Assembly: GCF_001999335.1 (NCBI RefSeq)
Contig: NZ_MLHS01000011.1
Location: 1 to 64,000 of the forward strand
Reading direction: 5' to 3'
Source: Rodentibacter sp. Ppn85
Lineage (GTDB): Bacteria; Pseudomonadota; Gammaproteobacteria; Enterobacterales; Pasteurellaceae
Length of the DNA stretch: 64,000 nt
Below the pieces are notes generated by a model, which saw nothing but the letters and a program-made list of their open reading frames with translations, was not told the DNA's origin and searched no databases. Below, piece after piece: positions 30,015 through 39,807 of the stretch. The position numbers were made by a program, and so were the translations under genes. Every line of letters starts with the position of its first letter. Position 1 is the stretch's first letter.

Positions 30015-30715
30015 AGTATTTTATTTAAACTGTTAATTTCGGTTTGTGTGAGCGGGCGGTATTCTCCTTCTTCCAAGCTTTCGTCTAATTCTACCGCACC
30101 GATTTTCCAACGGTGTAACCCGACAACTTTATTACCTAGTGCGGCAAACATTCGTTTTACTTGGTGATAACGCCCTTCTGAAATGGTGAGATTGACATTG
30201 TAATCATCTAAAATCTCAAGTTTTGCAGGCTTAGTCAGCGTTTTTTCTCCGCGTAATAAAATGCCTTCTTCACAGGCCTGTGTATAGTGGGCTTCAATAG
30301 GATCGGCAAGGGTCACCAAATACGTTTTTTCACAATGATGCTTAGGAGAGGTGATGCGGTGCGACCATTGCCCGTCATCGGTGAGTAAAACAAGTCCGCT
30401 CGTATCCGCATCTAAACGCCCCGTACTATGTAATTTTCCTGCAAGAGGATAGTCAAAGAATTGGTAAATCGTGGGATAGTCTCCATCATCATGTGAACAG
30501 ACACAGCCCTGAGGTTTATTCAGCATAAAATATTGACCGCTTTCCAACCAAGCGAGAAAGATATCTTCAAAATAAATTTCATCTTCTTTTGAAATTTTAC
30601 GTGCACTGTTTTTTTCAATTTCACCGTTAATTCTGACCGCACTTTGGCGAATGGCTTTAGTGGCTTGAGAACGGGTTAAGCCGGTATTTTCGGCTATAAA
30701 TTTATCTAATCGCAT
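30011..30715 (-). CDS. rsuA: 16S rRNA pseudouridine(516) synthase
   Basis: A 234-residue pseudouridine synthase acting on U516 of 16S rRNA. The N-terminal S4 domain (MRLDKFIAENTGLTRSQATKAIRQSAVRING) is followed by the catalytic domain with STGRLDADTSGLVLLTDDG (catalytic Asp about residue 103) and EGRYHQVKRMFAALGNKVVGLHR. Coupled with bcr by a 4-bp overlap. Confidence 0.92.
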   Translation of the reverse strand: MRLDKFIAENTGLTRSQATKAIRQSAVRINGEIEKNSARKISKEDEIYFEDIFLAWLESGQYFMLNKPQGCVCSHDDGDYPTIYQFFDYPLAGKLHSTGRLDADTSGLVLLTDDGQWSHRITSPKHHCEKTYLVTLADPIEAHYTQACEEGILLRGEKTLTKPAKLEILDDYNVNLTISEGRYHQVKRMFAALGNKVVGLHRWKIGAVELDESLEEGEYRPLTQTEINSLNKIL

Positions 30716-30821
30716 AAGATTTCTCTTTTTTAATAGTTGGAGGTGTTTTTACACAGATTTGAATCTGCCGGCAGGATAAAGAAAAATAAAAAACACCCAT
30801 GAGATCGGGGATAACTATAAA

Positions 30822-31469
30822 TTAAGTTTGATTAAACCAAGATACATAATCAAATTGATCATAATACTTCATTCCATTCCAACCGGAAAAAGTGAATAAA
30901 TCACCCACTTGGTTTTGCTGTTCAAAACCTTTTATGTAAAATGCAGAGCCTAATTCAGGGTAAGGTTTGTGAGTAAACACCACTTTATTTTTGAACGGAA
31001 GCCGATTAAAGGCGACAAGATTTTCATAATCAATACCTTGTGCGCCGTCTTTATCTGTCATGATGATAAATAAATTATCAAGGTTGATCCGAGCTGAGCG
31101 GATTTGCCATTTTTCTTTTGCTTCTTGTTCATTGTGATAATGCATGAAATGAATTTCAATGTCTGCCAATTTACCGACCGGATAAGTTTTTCTAGAGGCG
31201 ACAAACTCAAGGGGCTGCTGTTGATAAAACGTGATATTTTGCAAATAACGAATAAAGTCTTTAGGGCTTAAATAAAGATTCACAAAAGGTGAGTTAAAAG
31301 GTTCACCAAGATCATGCAAAATAAACGCACCGACACAGTTGGCGGAGATAACCGTCATACCATGGTTGTTCAAGCGTGATTTGAGTTGATTATTAATGAA
31401 TTTTCTTTGCAGTCGATTAACCGCATATTTGACTTTTGATAGCAAAAGAGTGTCTCCCGATTTCGTCAT
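30822..31469 (-). CDS. DUF1919 domain-containing protein
   Basis: A 215-residue protein matching DUF1919, found in exopolysaccharide or surface-glycan contexts: NHGMTVISANCVGAFILHDLGEPFNSPFVNLYLSPKDFIRYLQN (residues about 34-77), then YPVGKLADIEIHFMHY, FIIMTDKDGAQGIDYENLVAFNRLP and the final FSGWNGMKYYDQFDYVSWFN. No signal peptide or membrane segment is visible. It sits between rsuA and maeB as in H. influenzae (HI1244). Function unknown. Confidence 0.75.
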   Translation of the reverse strand: MTKSGDTLLLSKVKYAVNRLQRKFINNQLKSRLNNHGMTVISANCVGAFILHDLGEPFNSPFVNLYLSPKDFIRYLQNITFYQQQPLEFVASRKTYPVGKLADIEIHFMHYHNEQEAKEKWQIRSARINLDNLFIIMTDKDGAQGIDYENLVAFNRLPFKNKVVFTHKPYPELGSAFYIKGFEQQNQVGDLFTFSGWNGMKYYDQFDYVSWFNQT

Positions 31470-31635
31470 CCTACTCTTTTTAACCCATTAATTCAACCTG
31501 TAATTTTTGTAAAGGATTTGTGAAAATTTGCGGTTCATCACAAATTTGGAGAAAAAAAGGGAGTATAATCAAACCGTTTTTTCAATTTGGTTCTGTGCGA
31601 ACCAAGTTCCGTATCAACCACAATGGAGTATTTAT

Positions 31636-33906
31636 ATGAGCGAACAACTACGCCAAGCAGCATTGGATTTTCACGAGTTTCCTATTCCGGGAAAAATTGA
31701 AGTTACCCCGACAAAATCGTTGGCAACCCAGCGTGATTTAGCCCTCGCTTATTCTCCGGGTGTGGCGGAACCTTGTTTGGAAATTAAAAAAGATCCCTTG
31801 GCGTCTTACAAATATACGGCACGCGGAAACTTGGTGGCTGTGATTTCAAACGGTACGGCAGTACTGGGTTTAGGTAATATCGGCGCACTTGCAGGCAAAC
31901 CCGTTATGGAAGGAAAGGGGGTTTTATTTAAAAAGTTTGCCGGTATTAATGTATTTGATATTGAAGTGAATGAACATGATCCGGACAAATTAGTGGATAT
32001 TATCGCTTCTCTTGAACCTACCTTTGGCGGTGTAAATCTTGAAGATATCAAAGCACCCGAGTGCTTCTATATTGAGCAGAAATTACGGGAGCGTATGAAT
32101 ATTCCTGTATTTCACGATGATCAACACGGTACGGCAATTATTAGTGCCGCAGCCATTATTAATTCACTTCGCATTATAGGGAAAAAAATTGAAGAGGTAC
32201 GTCTTGTTGCATCAGGTGCGGGTGCCGCTTCAATCGCTTGTTTGAATTTATTGCTTTCCCTCGGAATGAAACGTGAAAATATCACAATTTGCGATTCAAA
32301 AGGTGTGGTATATAAAAATCGTGGTGATCGCATGGATCAAACAAAAGAAGATTATGCGATTGAAGATAACGGATGGCGTACGCTGGCAGATGCCATTCCG
32401 AATGCGGATATTTTTCTTGGTTGTTCAGCCGCAGGGGCATTGACACAAGATATGGTTAAAACTATGGCGGCGCATCCGATAATTCTTGCCTTGGCTAACC
32501 CTAATCCGGAAATTACCCCGCCGGAAGCCAAAGCTGTTCGTCCTGATGCGATCGTATGTACCGGTCGCTCGGATTATCCGAATCAAGTAAATAATGTGCT
32601 TTGTTTCCCGTTTATTTTCCGTGGCGCCTTGGATGTCGGGGCGACGGCAATTAATGAAGAAATGAAACGAGCGGCCGTTTATGCTATCGCCGATCTTGCT
32701 CTTGAAGAACAAAATGATGTAGTCACTTCCGCTTATGGCGGTAAAGGTGCGATATTTGGTCCGGAGTATGTGATTCCCCGCCCGTTCGATCCTCGTTTAA
32801 TTGTGCGTATCGCACCGGCGGTGGCAAAAGCTGCAATGGAATCAGGAGTGGCAACACGTCCTATTGAGAATTGGGCTGAATATACTGAAAAACTTACTCA
32901 GTTTGTTTATAAAACCAGTTTATTTATGCGTCCGATTTTCAATCAGGCAAAACAATCTCCGCAGCGTATTATTCTTGCCGAAGGGGAAGAAACGAATGCG
33001 CTACATGCTACACAAGAAGTTGTTTCTATGGGCTTGGCAAAACCGATTTTGATTGGTCGTGAAAGTATTATTGAGGCAAAAATCAAAAAACTCGGTTTAC
33101 GTTTACAACCGGGCGTTGATTTTGAGATCATTGATAATGAAAATAACCCTCGCTATGAAGAATGTTGGAAATATTATTATGAATTGACTAAACGAAAAGG
33201 CATTACGCAAGCGATTGCTAAACGCGTAGCACGTTCAAATACAACCGTACTTGCCTCAATTTTAGTCAGCCTTGGTTATGCGGACGGTTTGATATGCGGT
33301 TTATTCGGTTCTTACGCTAAACATTTAGCTTCAATTCAAGATATTATCGGCTTAAAAGAGGGGGTGAAAGTTCCGGCAACATTACAGAGTTTAGTATTGC
33401 CGAGCGGTAATGTATTCTTAACGGACACCCATGTAAACTTAGATCCTAATGCGGAAGAGCTTGCTGAAATTACTCTAATGGCGGCAGAGGAAGTGCACCG
33501 TTTCGGAATCGAACCTGCGGTTGCATTGCTTTCTCATTCAAATTACGGCTCATCTAACGAATTAGGCGCACCGAAGATGCGTGAAGTCTTGGAGATTGTG
33601 AAAGCACGTGATGCTAAATTGATGATCGATGGGGAAATTCGCGGTGATTTAGCTATGAGTGAGGCTCACCGCCGAGAAATCATGCCGGACAGCCCGCTAA
33701 AAGGTTCTGCGAACTTATTGGTTTTCCCGAATTTAAGTGCGGCACGTATTAGTTACAGCTTGCTACGCGGTACAACGACAGCAGTGACTGTCGGCCCTAT
33801 CCTTATGGGGGTAAATAAATCAGCCCATATTTTAAATCCGTCAGCATCCGTTCGCCGTATTATTAATATGATTGCTTACGCAGCGGTACAAGCACAGCAA
33901 GATTAG
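31636..33906 (+). CDS. maeB: NADP-dependent malic enzyme (with phosphotransacetylase-like domain)
   Basis: A 756-residue enzyme that decarboxylates malate to pyruvate with NADP+. Residues 1-430 form the malic-enzyme part ([42 protein letters not shown], and the NADP-binding [16 protein letters not shown]). Residues 430-756 are the PTA-like regulatory domain typical of MaeB. ATG 31636 is preferred: GGAG lies 7 bases upstream and the resulting length matches E. coli MaeB (759). The frame is open to 31528, but the added residues do not look like the family. Confidence 0.93.
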   Translation: MSEQLRQAALDFHEFPIPGKIEVTPTKSLATQRDLALAYSPGVAEPCLEIKKDPLASYKYTARGNLVAVISNGTAVLGLGNIGALAGKPVMEGKGVLFKKFAGINVFDIEVNEHDPDKLVDIIASLEPTFGGVNLEDIKAPECFYIEQKLRERMNIPVFHDDQHGTAIISAAAIINSLRIIGKKIEEVRLVASGAGAASIACLNLLLSLGMKRENITICDSKGVVYKNRGDRMDQTKEDYAIEDNGWRTLADAIPNADIFLGCSAAGALTQDMVKTMAAHPIILALANPNPEITPPEAKAVRPDAIVCTGRSDYPNQVNNVLCFPFIFRGALDVGATAINEEMKRAAVYAIADLALEEQNDVVTSAYGGKGAIFGPEYVIPRPFDPRLIVRIAPAVAKAAMESGVATRPIENWAEYTEKLTQFVYKTSLFMRPIFNQAKQSPQRIILAEGEETNALHATQEVVSMGLAKPILIGRESIIEAKIKKLGLRLQPGVDFEIIDNENNPRYEECWKYYYELTKRKGITQAIAKRVARSNTTVLASILVSLGYADGLICGLFGSYAKHLASIQDIIGLKEGVKVPATLQSLVLPSGNVFLTDTHVNLDPNAEELAEITLMAAEEVHRFGIEPAVALLSHSNYGSSNELGAPKMREVLEIVKARDAKLMIDGEIRGDLAMSEAHRREIMPDSPLKGSANLLVFPNLSAARISYSLLRGTTTAVTVGPILMGVNKSAHILNPSASVRRIINMIAYAAVQAQQD

Positions 33907-33919
33907 TTTTTGGTCAATG

Positions 33920-33951
33920 AAAAGTGCGGTTAATTTTAACCGCACTTTTTT
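33920..33951. terminator. Bidirectional USS-pair terminator between maeB and cmoB
   Basis: AAAAGTGCGGTTAA and TTAACCGCACTTTT form a 14-bp perfect stem with a TT centre, followed by T-runs on both strands. It serves the convergent maeB and cmoB. Confidence 0.9.
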
Positions 33952-33954
33952 GTT

Positions 33955-34920
33955 TTATTTGTTCGCCAAAATGACCGCTCTTTTAGGGGCGGGATAGCCC
34001 TCAACCGTTTTGCTATGATCATTCGGATCTAAAAAATCAATGAGGCTTTCATTTTCCAGCCAATCGGTTTTACGTTGTTCTTCAAGTGTTGTGATGGCAA
34101 CGTCCACACAGCGAACATTTGTAAAACCCGTTTTTTCCAACCAGTTTACTAAAGCCGGCACGGACGGAATAAAATACACGTTTTTCATTTTGGCATAACG
34201 ATCTGTCGGTACAAGAATGCTATTTACATCACCATCTATTACTAGCGTTTCCAGCACTAATTCTCCACCTTTTTTCAGTTGATTTTTTAGCTGGGCCAGA
34301 TGATCTAAGGGGGATTTTCGATGATAGAGTACACCCATAGAAAAAACCGTGTCAAAGGCGGCAAGAGGCTGCATTTGTTCTATACCGAGCGGAATAAGGT
34401 TTACGCGGCGATCGTTGTTTAATAATTTACGTACGGCTTCAAATTGGCAGAGGAAAAGTTCGGTAGGATCAATGCCGACTACCATTTTTGCTCCCTCACC
34501 CAGCATACGCCACATATGATAACCGCTACCGCAGCCCACATCTAAAATGATGCGATCTTTCAATGGCGCAAGATGAGAGAGAAGGCGATCCCATTTAAAA
34601 TCGGACCGCCATTCGCAATCAAGATGAATACCGAATAGATGATAAGGACCTTTTCGCCAAGGCATAAGCTGTTTTAAATGGTGAATAATACGTTGTTTTT
34701 CACCCTCTGAAAGCGGATAAGTGCGGTCGGCTTTCACTGCGTTTTTGAGATCAATACTCTCGGCATGTAAATCGGGCAGAAAATCCACGACTTTTGACCA
34801 TTTTTCATAGTCGCCATGGGTTTGTTTTTCCCATTCTTTGAGTTGAAGGGGGAGGGTATCTAACCAATCGGATAACGGGCTTGTAGCGATTTGTTGATAA
34901 AACGGGCGAAAATCGATCAT
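33955..34920 (-). CDS. cmoB: tRNA U34 carboxymethyltransferase
   Basis: A 321-residue enzyme that transfers a carboxymethyl group from carboxy-SAM to 5-hydroxyuridine at the tRNA wobble position. The Rossmann motif [20 protein letters not shown] is at residues about 119-138, preceded by [26 protein letters not shown] and followed by [23 protein letters not shown]. Length is typical. cmoA is not next to it here. Confidence 0.93.
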   Translation of the reverse strand: MIDFRPFYQQIATSPLSDWLDTLPLQLKEWEKQTHGDYEKWSKVVDFLPDLHAESIDLKNAVKADRTYPLSEGEKQRIIHHLKQLMPWRKGPYHLFGIHLDCEWRSDFKWDRLLSHLAPLKDRIILDVGCGSGYHMWRMLGEGAKMVVGIDPTELFLCQFEAVRKLLNNDRRVNLIPLGIEQMQPLAAFDTVFSMGVLYHRKSPLDHLAQLKNQLKKGGELVLETLVIDGDVNSILVPTDRYAKMKNVYFIPSVPALVNWLEKTGFTNVRCVDVAITTLEEQRKTDWLENESLIDFLDPNDHSKTVEGYPAPKRAVILANK

Positions 34921-35051
34921 TTTGTTTCCTTACGGGCTTTTTAGATCAAAACAATCCTAGAAAAGGTATTGAGAATTTAAGAAAGCTCGCATTCTACCTT
35001 ATTTAGATTTATTATTCTATTTGTGAAAATAAGATTCAGAGACAATAAATA

Positions 35052-36527
35052 ATGGATGCCGTAGAGTTATTGATGAATGTAACACCCTATGAAACGCGTA
35101 TTGCATTAGTGGAAATGGGCGTATTAAAAGAAGTCCATATTGAACGCCAGGCAAAGCGCGGTATCGTAGGGAATATTTATAAAGGCCGGGTGACACGCGT
35201 ATTACCCGGAATGCAGTCCGCATTTGTGGATATCGGTTTGGAAAAAGCGGCATTTTTACATGCCTCCGATATTGTATCTCATACCGAATGTGTGGATGAA
35301 AATGAACAGAAACAATTTAAAGTAAAGAGTATTTCGGAATTGGTGCGTGAAGGGCAGGATATTGTGGTTCAAGTAGTGAAAGATCCGCTAGGCACAAAAG
35401 GTGCCCGCTTAACTACCGATATTACATTACCCTCCCGCTACTTAGTGTTTATGCCGGAAAACAGTCATGTAGGCGTTTCACAGCGTATTGAAAGTGAAGA
35501 AGAACGTTGCCGCTTAAAAGCGTTGGTGGAACCCTTCTGCGATGAATTAGGCGGGTTTATTATTCGCACGGCGACAGAAGGGGTGACAGAGGAAGAACTT
35601 CGCCAAGATGCGGAATTTCTCAAACGTTTATGGCGCAAGGTATTGGAGCGTAAAAGTAAATATCCGACCCGTTCGAAAATTTATGGAGAGCCGGCATTAC
35701 CACAGCGTATTTTGCGTGATTTTATCGGTACGACATTAGAAAAAATTCGTATTGATTCCAACATTTGCTTTAACGAAGTAAAAGAGTTCACCGATGAATT
35801 TATGCCCGAATTAAGCGATAAACTCGTGCTTTATTCGGGAAATCAACCGCTATTTGATGTGTATGGGGTTGAAAGTAGCATTCAGCAAGCCTTAGATAAA
35901 CGTGTGAATTTAAAATCCGGCGGTTATTTAATTATTGAGCAAACGGAGGCGATGACCACTATTGACATCAATACCGGTGCGTTTGTGGGGCATCGAAATT
36001 TAGAGGAAACCATTTTCAACACAAATATTGAGGCAACAAAAACTATTGCTCAGCAACTTCAGCTACGTAATCTTGGCGGTATTATTATTATTGATTTTAT
36101 TGATATGCAGTTGGAAGATCATCGAAATCGAGTGTTGGAATCATTACAGGATGCTTTATCCAAGGATCGGGTAAAAACGAATGTGAACGGTTTTACCCAA
36201 CTTGGTTTGGTGGAAATGACACGTAAACGAACCCGTGAAAGCCTCGAACATATTTTATGCGATGAATGCCCGGTATGTCGCGGCCGCGGTCATGTGAAAA
36301 CAGTGGAAACCGTGTGTTATGAGATTATGCGGGAAATTATTCGCGTCTATCATTTATTCAGCAGTGAGCAATTTGTAGTGTATGCCTCTCCTTCTGTTGC
36401 GGAATATCTAATTAATGAAGAATCTCACGGGCTTCTTCCTGAAGTGGAAATGTTTATCGGTAAACGTGTTCAGGTGAAAACCGAACAGTTTTATAACCAA
36501 GAGCAGTTTGATGTGATAGTGATGTAA
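35052..36527 (+). CDS. rng: Ribonuclease G
   Basis: A 491-residue RNase E/G endonuclease that matures the 16S rRNA 5' end. The S1 domain covers about residues 35-120 (GNIYKGRVTRVLPGMQSAFVDIGLEKAAFLH). The catalytic Asp is in TIDINTGAFVGH (about 304), with a second Asp in IIDFIDMQ. The Zn-link is CDECPVCRGRG (about 404-414). No C-terminal degradosome scaffold follows, separating it from RNase E. Confidence 0.94.
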   Translation: MDAVELLMNVTPYETRIALVEMGVLKEVHIERQAKRGIVGNIYKGRVTRVLPGMQSAFVDIGLEKAAFLHASDIVSHTECVDENEQKQFKVKSISELVREGQDIVVQVVKDPLGTKGARLTTDITLPSRYLVFMPENSHVGVSQRIESEEERCRLKALVEPFCDELGGFIIRTATEGVTEEELRQDAEFLKRLWRKVLERKSKYPTRSKIYGEPALPQRILRDFIGTTLEKIRIDSNICFNEVKEFTDEFMPELSDKLVLYSGNQPLFDVYGVESSIQQALDKRVNLKSGGYLIIEQTEAMTTIDINTGAFVGHRNLEETIFNTNIEATKTIAQQLQLRNLGGIIIIDFIDMQLEDHRNRVLESLQDALSKDRVKTNVNGFTQLGLVEMTRKRTRESLEHILCDECPVCRGRGHVKTVETVCYEIMREIIRVYHLFSSEQFVVYASPSVAEYLINEESHGLLPEVEMFIGKRVQVKTEQFYNQEQFDVIVM

Positions 36528-36545
36528 TTAAGCGAGGCGCAAATT

Positions 36546-36579
36546 AAAAAGAGCGGTCAATTTGACCGCTCTTTTTTTA
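36546..36579. terminator. Bidirectional terminator between rng and the YbhB-like gene
   Basis: AAAAAGAGCGGTCAA and TTGACCGCTCTTTTT form a long stem with flanking A/T-runs. The arms contain a one-base USS variant (GAGCGGT for GTGCGGT). Confidence 0.88.
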
Positions 36580-36590
36580 CTTATAGGCGA

Positions 36591-37088
36591 CTAAACGTCA
36601 TAAGTCCCCATAACAACCGCTTGATCTAAAATATGCCCCTGCATAGCAAAATGAAGATCATTGAAACGAAAACCCGGCTTAAGATCGAGTTTAGTATCGA
36701 GGGCATACACAATTAATTCATAACGATGTAAACAATTCGGGGGAGCCATACCGCCGTAAAAGGAGGCTTCGGCAAGTTCAAATTTGCCTAACACACTCGC
36801 CCAAGAATTCGCACCTTGTACATAATCCGTTGCGGTTTGGCTTTCGTTTTCCCGCACGCTTGTACGTTCAAGATTGGCGATTAACCAGTGAATCCATACA
36901 AACCCGCTTGCGGTAATGGCGTCTTTATCCTCAAGTACTACGGCAAAAGATTTTGTGCCTTCGGGGGCATCTTTTATTTCAAAAGGAATGGAATAGGTGG
37001 GCATACCGTTTAGGCTGAATTGTGTTCCACGTTTGCCATATTTGTCTTCAAATGCGCCATTTTTAATGGCAGAACTGGTTACGATCAT
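36591..37088 (-). CDS. YbhB/YbcL family Raf kinase inhibitor-like protein
   Basis: A 165-residue PEBP-fold protein. Family motifs are GMPTYSIPFEIKDAPEGTKSFAVVLEDKDA (residues about 28-57), FVWIHWLIANL, the GANSWASVLG segment, YGGMAPPNCLHRYELIVYALD and a final FRFNDLHFAMQGHIL. Bacterial members bind phosphate-like ligands and have no settled role. Two ATG codons lie in tandem (37091 and 37088); the second is better spaced from AAGGAG. Confidence 0.85.
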   Translation of the reverse strand: MIVTSSAIKNGAFEDKYGKRGTQFSLNGMPTYSIPFEIKDAPEGTKSFAVVLEDKDAITASGFVWIHWLIANLERTSVRENESQTATDYVQGANSWASVLGKFELAEASFYGGMAPPNCLHRYELIVYALDTKLDLKPGFRFNDLHFAMQGHILDQAVVMGTYDV

Positions 37089-37167
37089 CATATTCTCCTT
37101 ATTTTGGTTAATGAGCGATAGTTCTAAATATTAGCATATCTTATTTGGAAAACTACCGCCGATGATT

Positions 37168-38790
37168 TTAAGCCAACAAATATACGCCCTGGTAAGGCAT
37201 TAACACGACTTCACTGCCTAACGCAAACTTATCATAATTATTCATTAATACCTCACCTTTTAGATTCAAATCAACAGCTTGCGGTTGACGGCTCAAATTC
37301 GCCAACACAGTTAAAGTTTGTCCGTTAGCTTGACGTTGATATGTCCAAACGGATGGGTGATTCGGCAGTAAATCCGTGTAATTACCCTCGGTTAAAATGG
37401 GTAATTGTTTACGCAGTTTGATTAAGGTTTGGTAGGTGTAAAATACCGAATGCTTATCCGCTAATGCTTTTTCTACATTAATTTCTGTATAGTTGCGTGC
37501 CACATCAATCCAAGGTTGAGCCGTGGAAAAACCTGCATTCTCACTCTCATCCCATTGTACCGGCGTGCGAGAATTATCACGGGATTTTTGTGCCAAAATT
37601 TTAATAATCAGATCGTCATTTACGCCTTTTTCTTTCAGTTCCTCATAAGCATTTAAACTTTCCACATCGCGATATGCTTTAATCGTTGTGAAATTCGGGT
37701 TTGTCATGCCAATCTCTTCGCCTTGGTAAATGTAGGGCGTGCCCTGCATACCGTGAAGTAGCATGGCTAACATTTTGGCGGATGTGGTGCGAAGTTCGCT
37801 CTCGTCGCCAAAACGCGAAACGATGCGAGGCTGATCGTGGTTGCACCAAAATAGTGCATTCCACGCCCTGCCGTGCATTCCCTGTTGCCAATAGTTGAAA
37901 ATTGATTTCAGTTCGACAAAATCAGGCTTTGCGTATGTCCATTTTTCACCGTTCGGATACTCCACTTTGAGGTGATGAAAATTGAACGTCATGGACAATT
38001 CCATGCCATTTAAATTTGCATAACGTTGGCAATGTTCAAGGCTGGTGGAAGACATTTCACCCACACTCATCAAGCCGTAGGGCGTGAGAGCGTTTTGATT
38101 GAGCATTTGCAGGTATTCGTGGATTTTTGGTCCGTCCGTATAAAAACGGCGACCGTCTCCCTTGAAGTCATCTTCAAAGTGCTCGGGTTTAGAAATCAAA
38201 TTCACCACATCCAAACGCAATCCGTCAATGTCTTTTTCCGCCCAAAAACGACAAATTTCAAATAATTCTGACCGCACTTTGGGATTTTCCCAATTTAAAT
38301 CCGCCTGTTCGGAGGCGAATAAATGCAAATAATATTTTTGCGCTTTATCCGACCATTTCCATGCCGAACCGCCAAATTTTGATTTCCAGTTAGTGGGTTT
38401 TTCACGCCAAATATAGTAGTCATGGTATTCGCTTTGTGGGTTTTCTCCCTCTTCAAACCAACGGTGGAATGTCGAACTATGATTAAATACCATATCCATT
38501 ACAATACGAATATTGCGTTTATGGGCTTCTGCGATCAGCTGCTCGAAATCCGCCATCGTACCGTAGATCGGGTCAATTTCACGATAATTGGCGATATCGT
38601 AACCGTTGTCAATTTGCGGGGATACATACATTGGCGTGATCCAAATGCCGTCAATGCCGAGAGTTTGTAAATAGTCCAAACGTTTAATGATGCCTTGAAT
38701 ATCGCCAGTGCCGTTGCCTGTCGTATCTTGGAATGATTTTGGGTAGATTTGGTAGATAACACCGTTTTTCCACCAGTTTTGATTATTCAT
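37168..38790 (-). CDS. treC: Alpha,alpha-phosphotrehalase
   Basis: A 540-residue GH13 hydrolase that splits trehalose-6-phosphate to glucose and glucose-6-phosphate. It begins WWKNGVIYQIYPKSFQDTTGNGTGDIQGI and has the GH13 regions VMDMVFNHSS (about 98-107), DGLRLDVVNLIS (nucleophile Asp about 197), the acid Glu in SVGEMSS, and FWCNHDQPRIVSRFGDE (about 308-324). It works on the product of the TreB PTS permease. A beta-lactamase gene separates it from treB, with 58 bp between that gene and treC. Confidence 0.92.
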   Translation of the reverse strand: MNNQNWWKNGVIYQIYPKSFQDTTGNGTGDIQGIIKRLDYLQTLGIDGIWITPMYVSPQIDNGYDIANYREIDPIYGTMADFEQLIAEAHKRNIRIVMDMVFNHSSTFHRWFEEGENPQSEYHDYYIWREKPTNWKSKFGGSAWKWSDKAQKYYLHLFASEQADLNWENPKVRSELFEICRFWAEKDIDGLRLDVVNLISKPEHFEDDFKGDGRRFYTDGPKIHEYLQMLNQNALTPYGLMSVGEMSSTSLEHCQRYANLNGMELSMTFNFHHLKVEYPNGEKWTYAKPDFVELKSIFNYWQQGMHGRAWNALFWCNHDQPRIVSRFGDESELRTTSAKMLAMLLHGMQGTPYIYQGEEIGMTNPNFTTIKAYRDVESLNAYEELKEKGVNDDLIIKILAQKSRDNSRTPVQWDESENAGFSTAQPWIDVARNYTEINVEKALADKHSVFYTYQTLIKLRKQLPILTEGNYTDLLPNHPSVWTYQRQANGQTLTVLANLSRQPQAVDLNLKGEVLMNNYDKFALGSEVVLMPYQGVYLLA

Positions 38791-38848
38791 TTTATTATCC
38801 TTTTTATATTCTTTGCTAAACGTAAGTTACCTATCAATTTAGAGTAAT

Positions 38849-39697
38849 TTAAGGCAGTTGGTCAAAAATTGCTTTACCGATTTCTGCAATGGCTTGGTTG
38901 CGTTGTTCCATTGTTGCTTGGGTGTTAGTGAGATAAATTGAGAGTAGATAGGCGGTGCCGTCAGGTTTCCAGAAAACGCTAATAATCGATCTTGAACCAT
39001 GACTTCCCGCCCCTGTTTTATCAGCAATTTTCCAATCTCGTGGTAATGTTGAACGTAATAAATCATTTGCGACTTGATCATCTAACATCCATTGTGTAAG
39101 ACGTACTTTTGATGCTTGAGTCAGTAGATCACCAAAGATAAATTGATGGAGTAGCTGAACCGCTTCAATTGGCGTAGTAAGATCTAATCCTTTTTTAAGA
39201 TTATCTCTGTTCATTTCCGGTTCTGTGCGATCGAGTCGGGTTTGTGTTAATCCCTGTCGTTTAAAGTAATTACTTACCACTTTGACACCTCCAATCTGCT
39301 TTACAATAAGATTCGCTGCAGTGTTATCACTGTAACTTACAGCAGCAGAACAAAGCTCCGTTAAACTCATTGCCGTTTTATGTTGAGTAATCGGTGAATA
39401 ACTAACAATGTCGCTTGATTGGATCGGAAATTGATAGTTGAACGATAGCAGGTTATCTTCAGATAAATCCAGTGCGATTCCACAAACGAAGGCTTTATGG
39501 GTACTGTTGAGCGGAAAAGCACGATTTCCTTGATATTCAAATAGTACTTTTCCTTCAGCAGAAAGCAGTGCTACGCCAATATCTGCTTTTAATTTTTGTT
39601 CTTGCTGTGTAATCGTTTGTTGCCATTCGGTTTTTGGCATCGCCGCAAGGGGCAATGCCAAAAGTAAACTGAAGACTAAAATTCCATTATTCCACAT
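38849..39697 (-). CDS. Class A serine beta-lactamase
   Basis: A 282-residue protein with a signal peptide (residues 1-18, ending LPLAA). All class A active-site motifs are present: STHK (nucleophile Ser and Lys, Ambler 70-73), SDN in AVSYSDNTAAN (130-132), omega-loop EPEMN (Glu166) and DKTG (234-236) followed by AGSHGSRS. It should hydrolyse penicillins in the periplasm; the spectrum cannot be read. An excellent AAGGAG site lies 7 bases before the ATG, only 14 bp after the original treB stop, so it probably rides on treB transcription. No insertion sequence or recombinase flanks it. The closest named beta-lactamase group cannot be fixed from motifs alone. Confidence 0.92.
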   Translation of the reverse strand: MWNNGILVFSLLLALPLAAMPKTEWQQTITQQEQKLKADIGVALLSAEGKVLFEYQGNRAFPLNSTHKAFVCGIALDLSEDNLLSFNYQFPIQSSDIVSYSPITQHKTAMSLTELCSAAVSYSDNTAANLIVKQIGGVKVVSNYFKRQGLTQTRLDRTEPEMNRDNLKKGLDLTTPIEAVQLLHQFIFGDLLTQASKVRLTQWMLDDQVANDLLRSTLPRDWKIADKTGAGSHGSRSIISVFWKPDGTAYLLSIYLTNTQATMEQRNQAIAEIGKAIFDQLP

Positions 39698-39711
39698 TTG
39701 GATTCTCCTTT

Positions 39712-39807
39712 TTATAACGTTCCTGTTGCAGCTTTGCGTTTATACACAATCGTCGTCAGTACAAATGGGATGACAATCGCCGCGAGCATCGCAATACCGA
39801 ATACCCC
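39712..39807 (-). pseudogene. treB: treB 3' remnant beyond an in-frame TAG
   Basis: After the TAG at 39808-39810 the same frame stays open for 31 codons (GVFGIAMLAAIVIPFVLTT...KRKAATGTL) to a TAA at 39712-39714. This is a hydrophobic helix plus basic tail, equivalent to the normal end of TreB. With it, TreB would be 471 codons plus stop, the usual family length. Confidence 0.8.
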
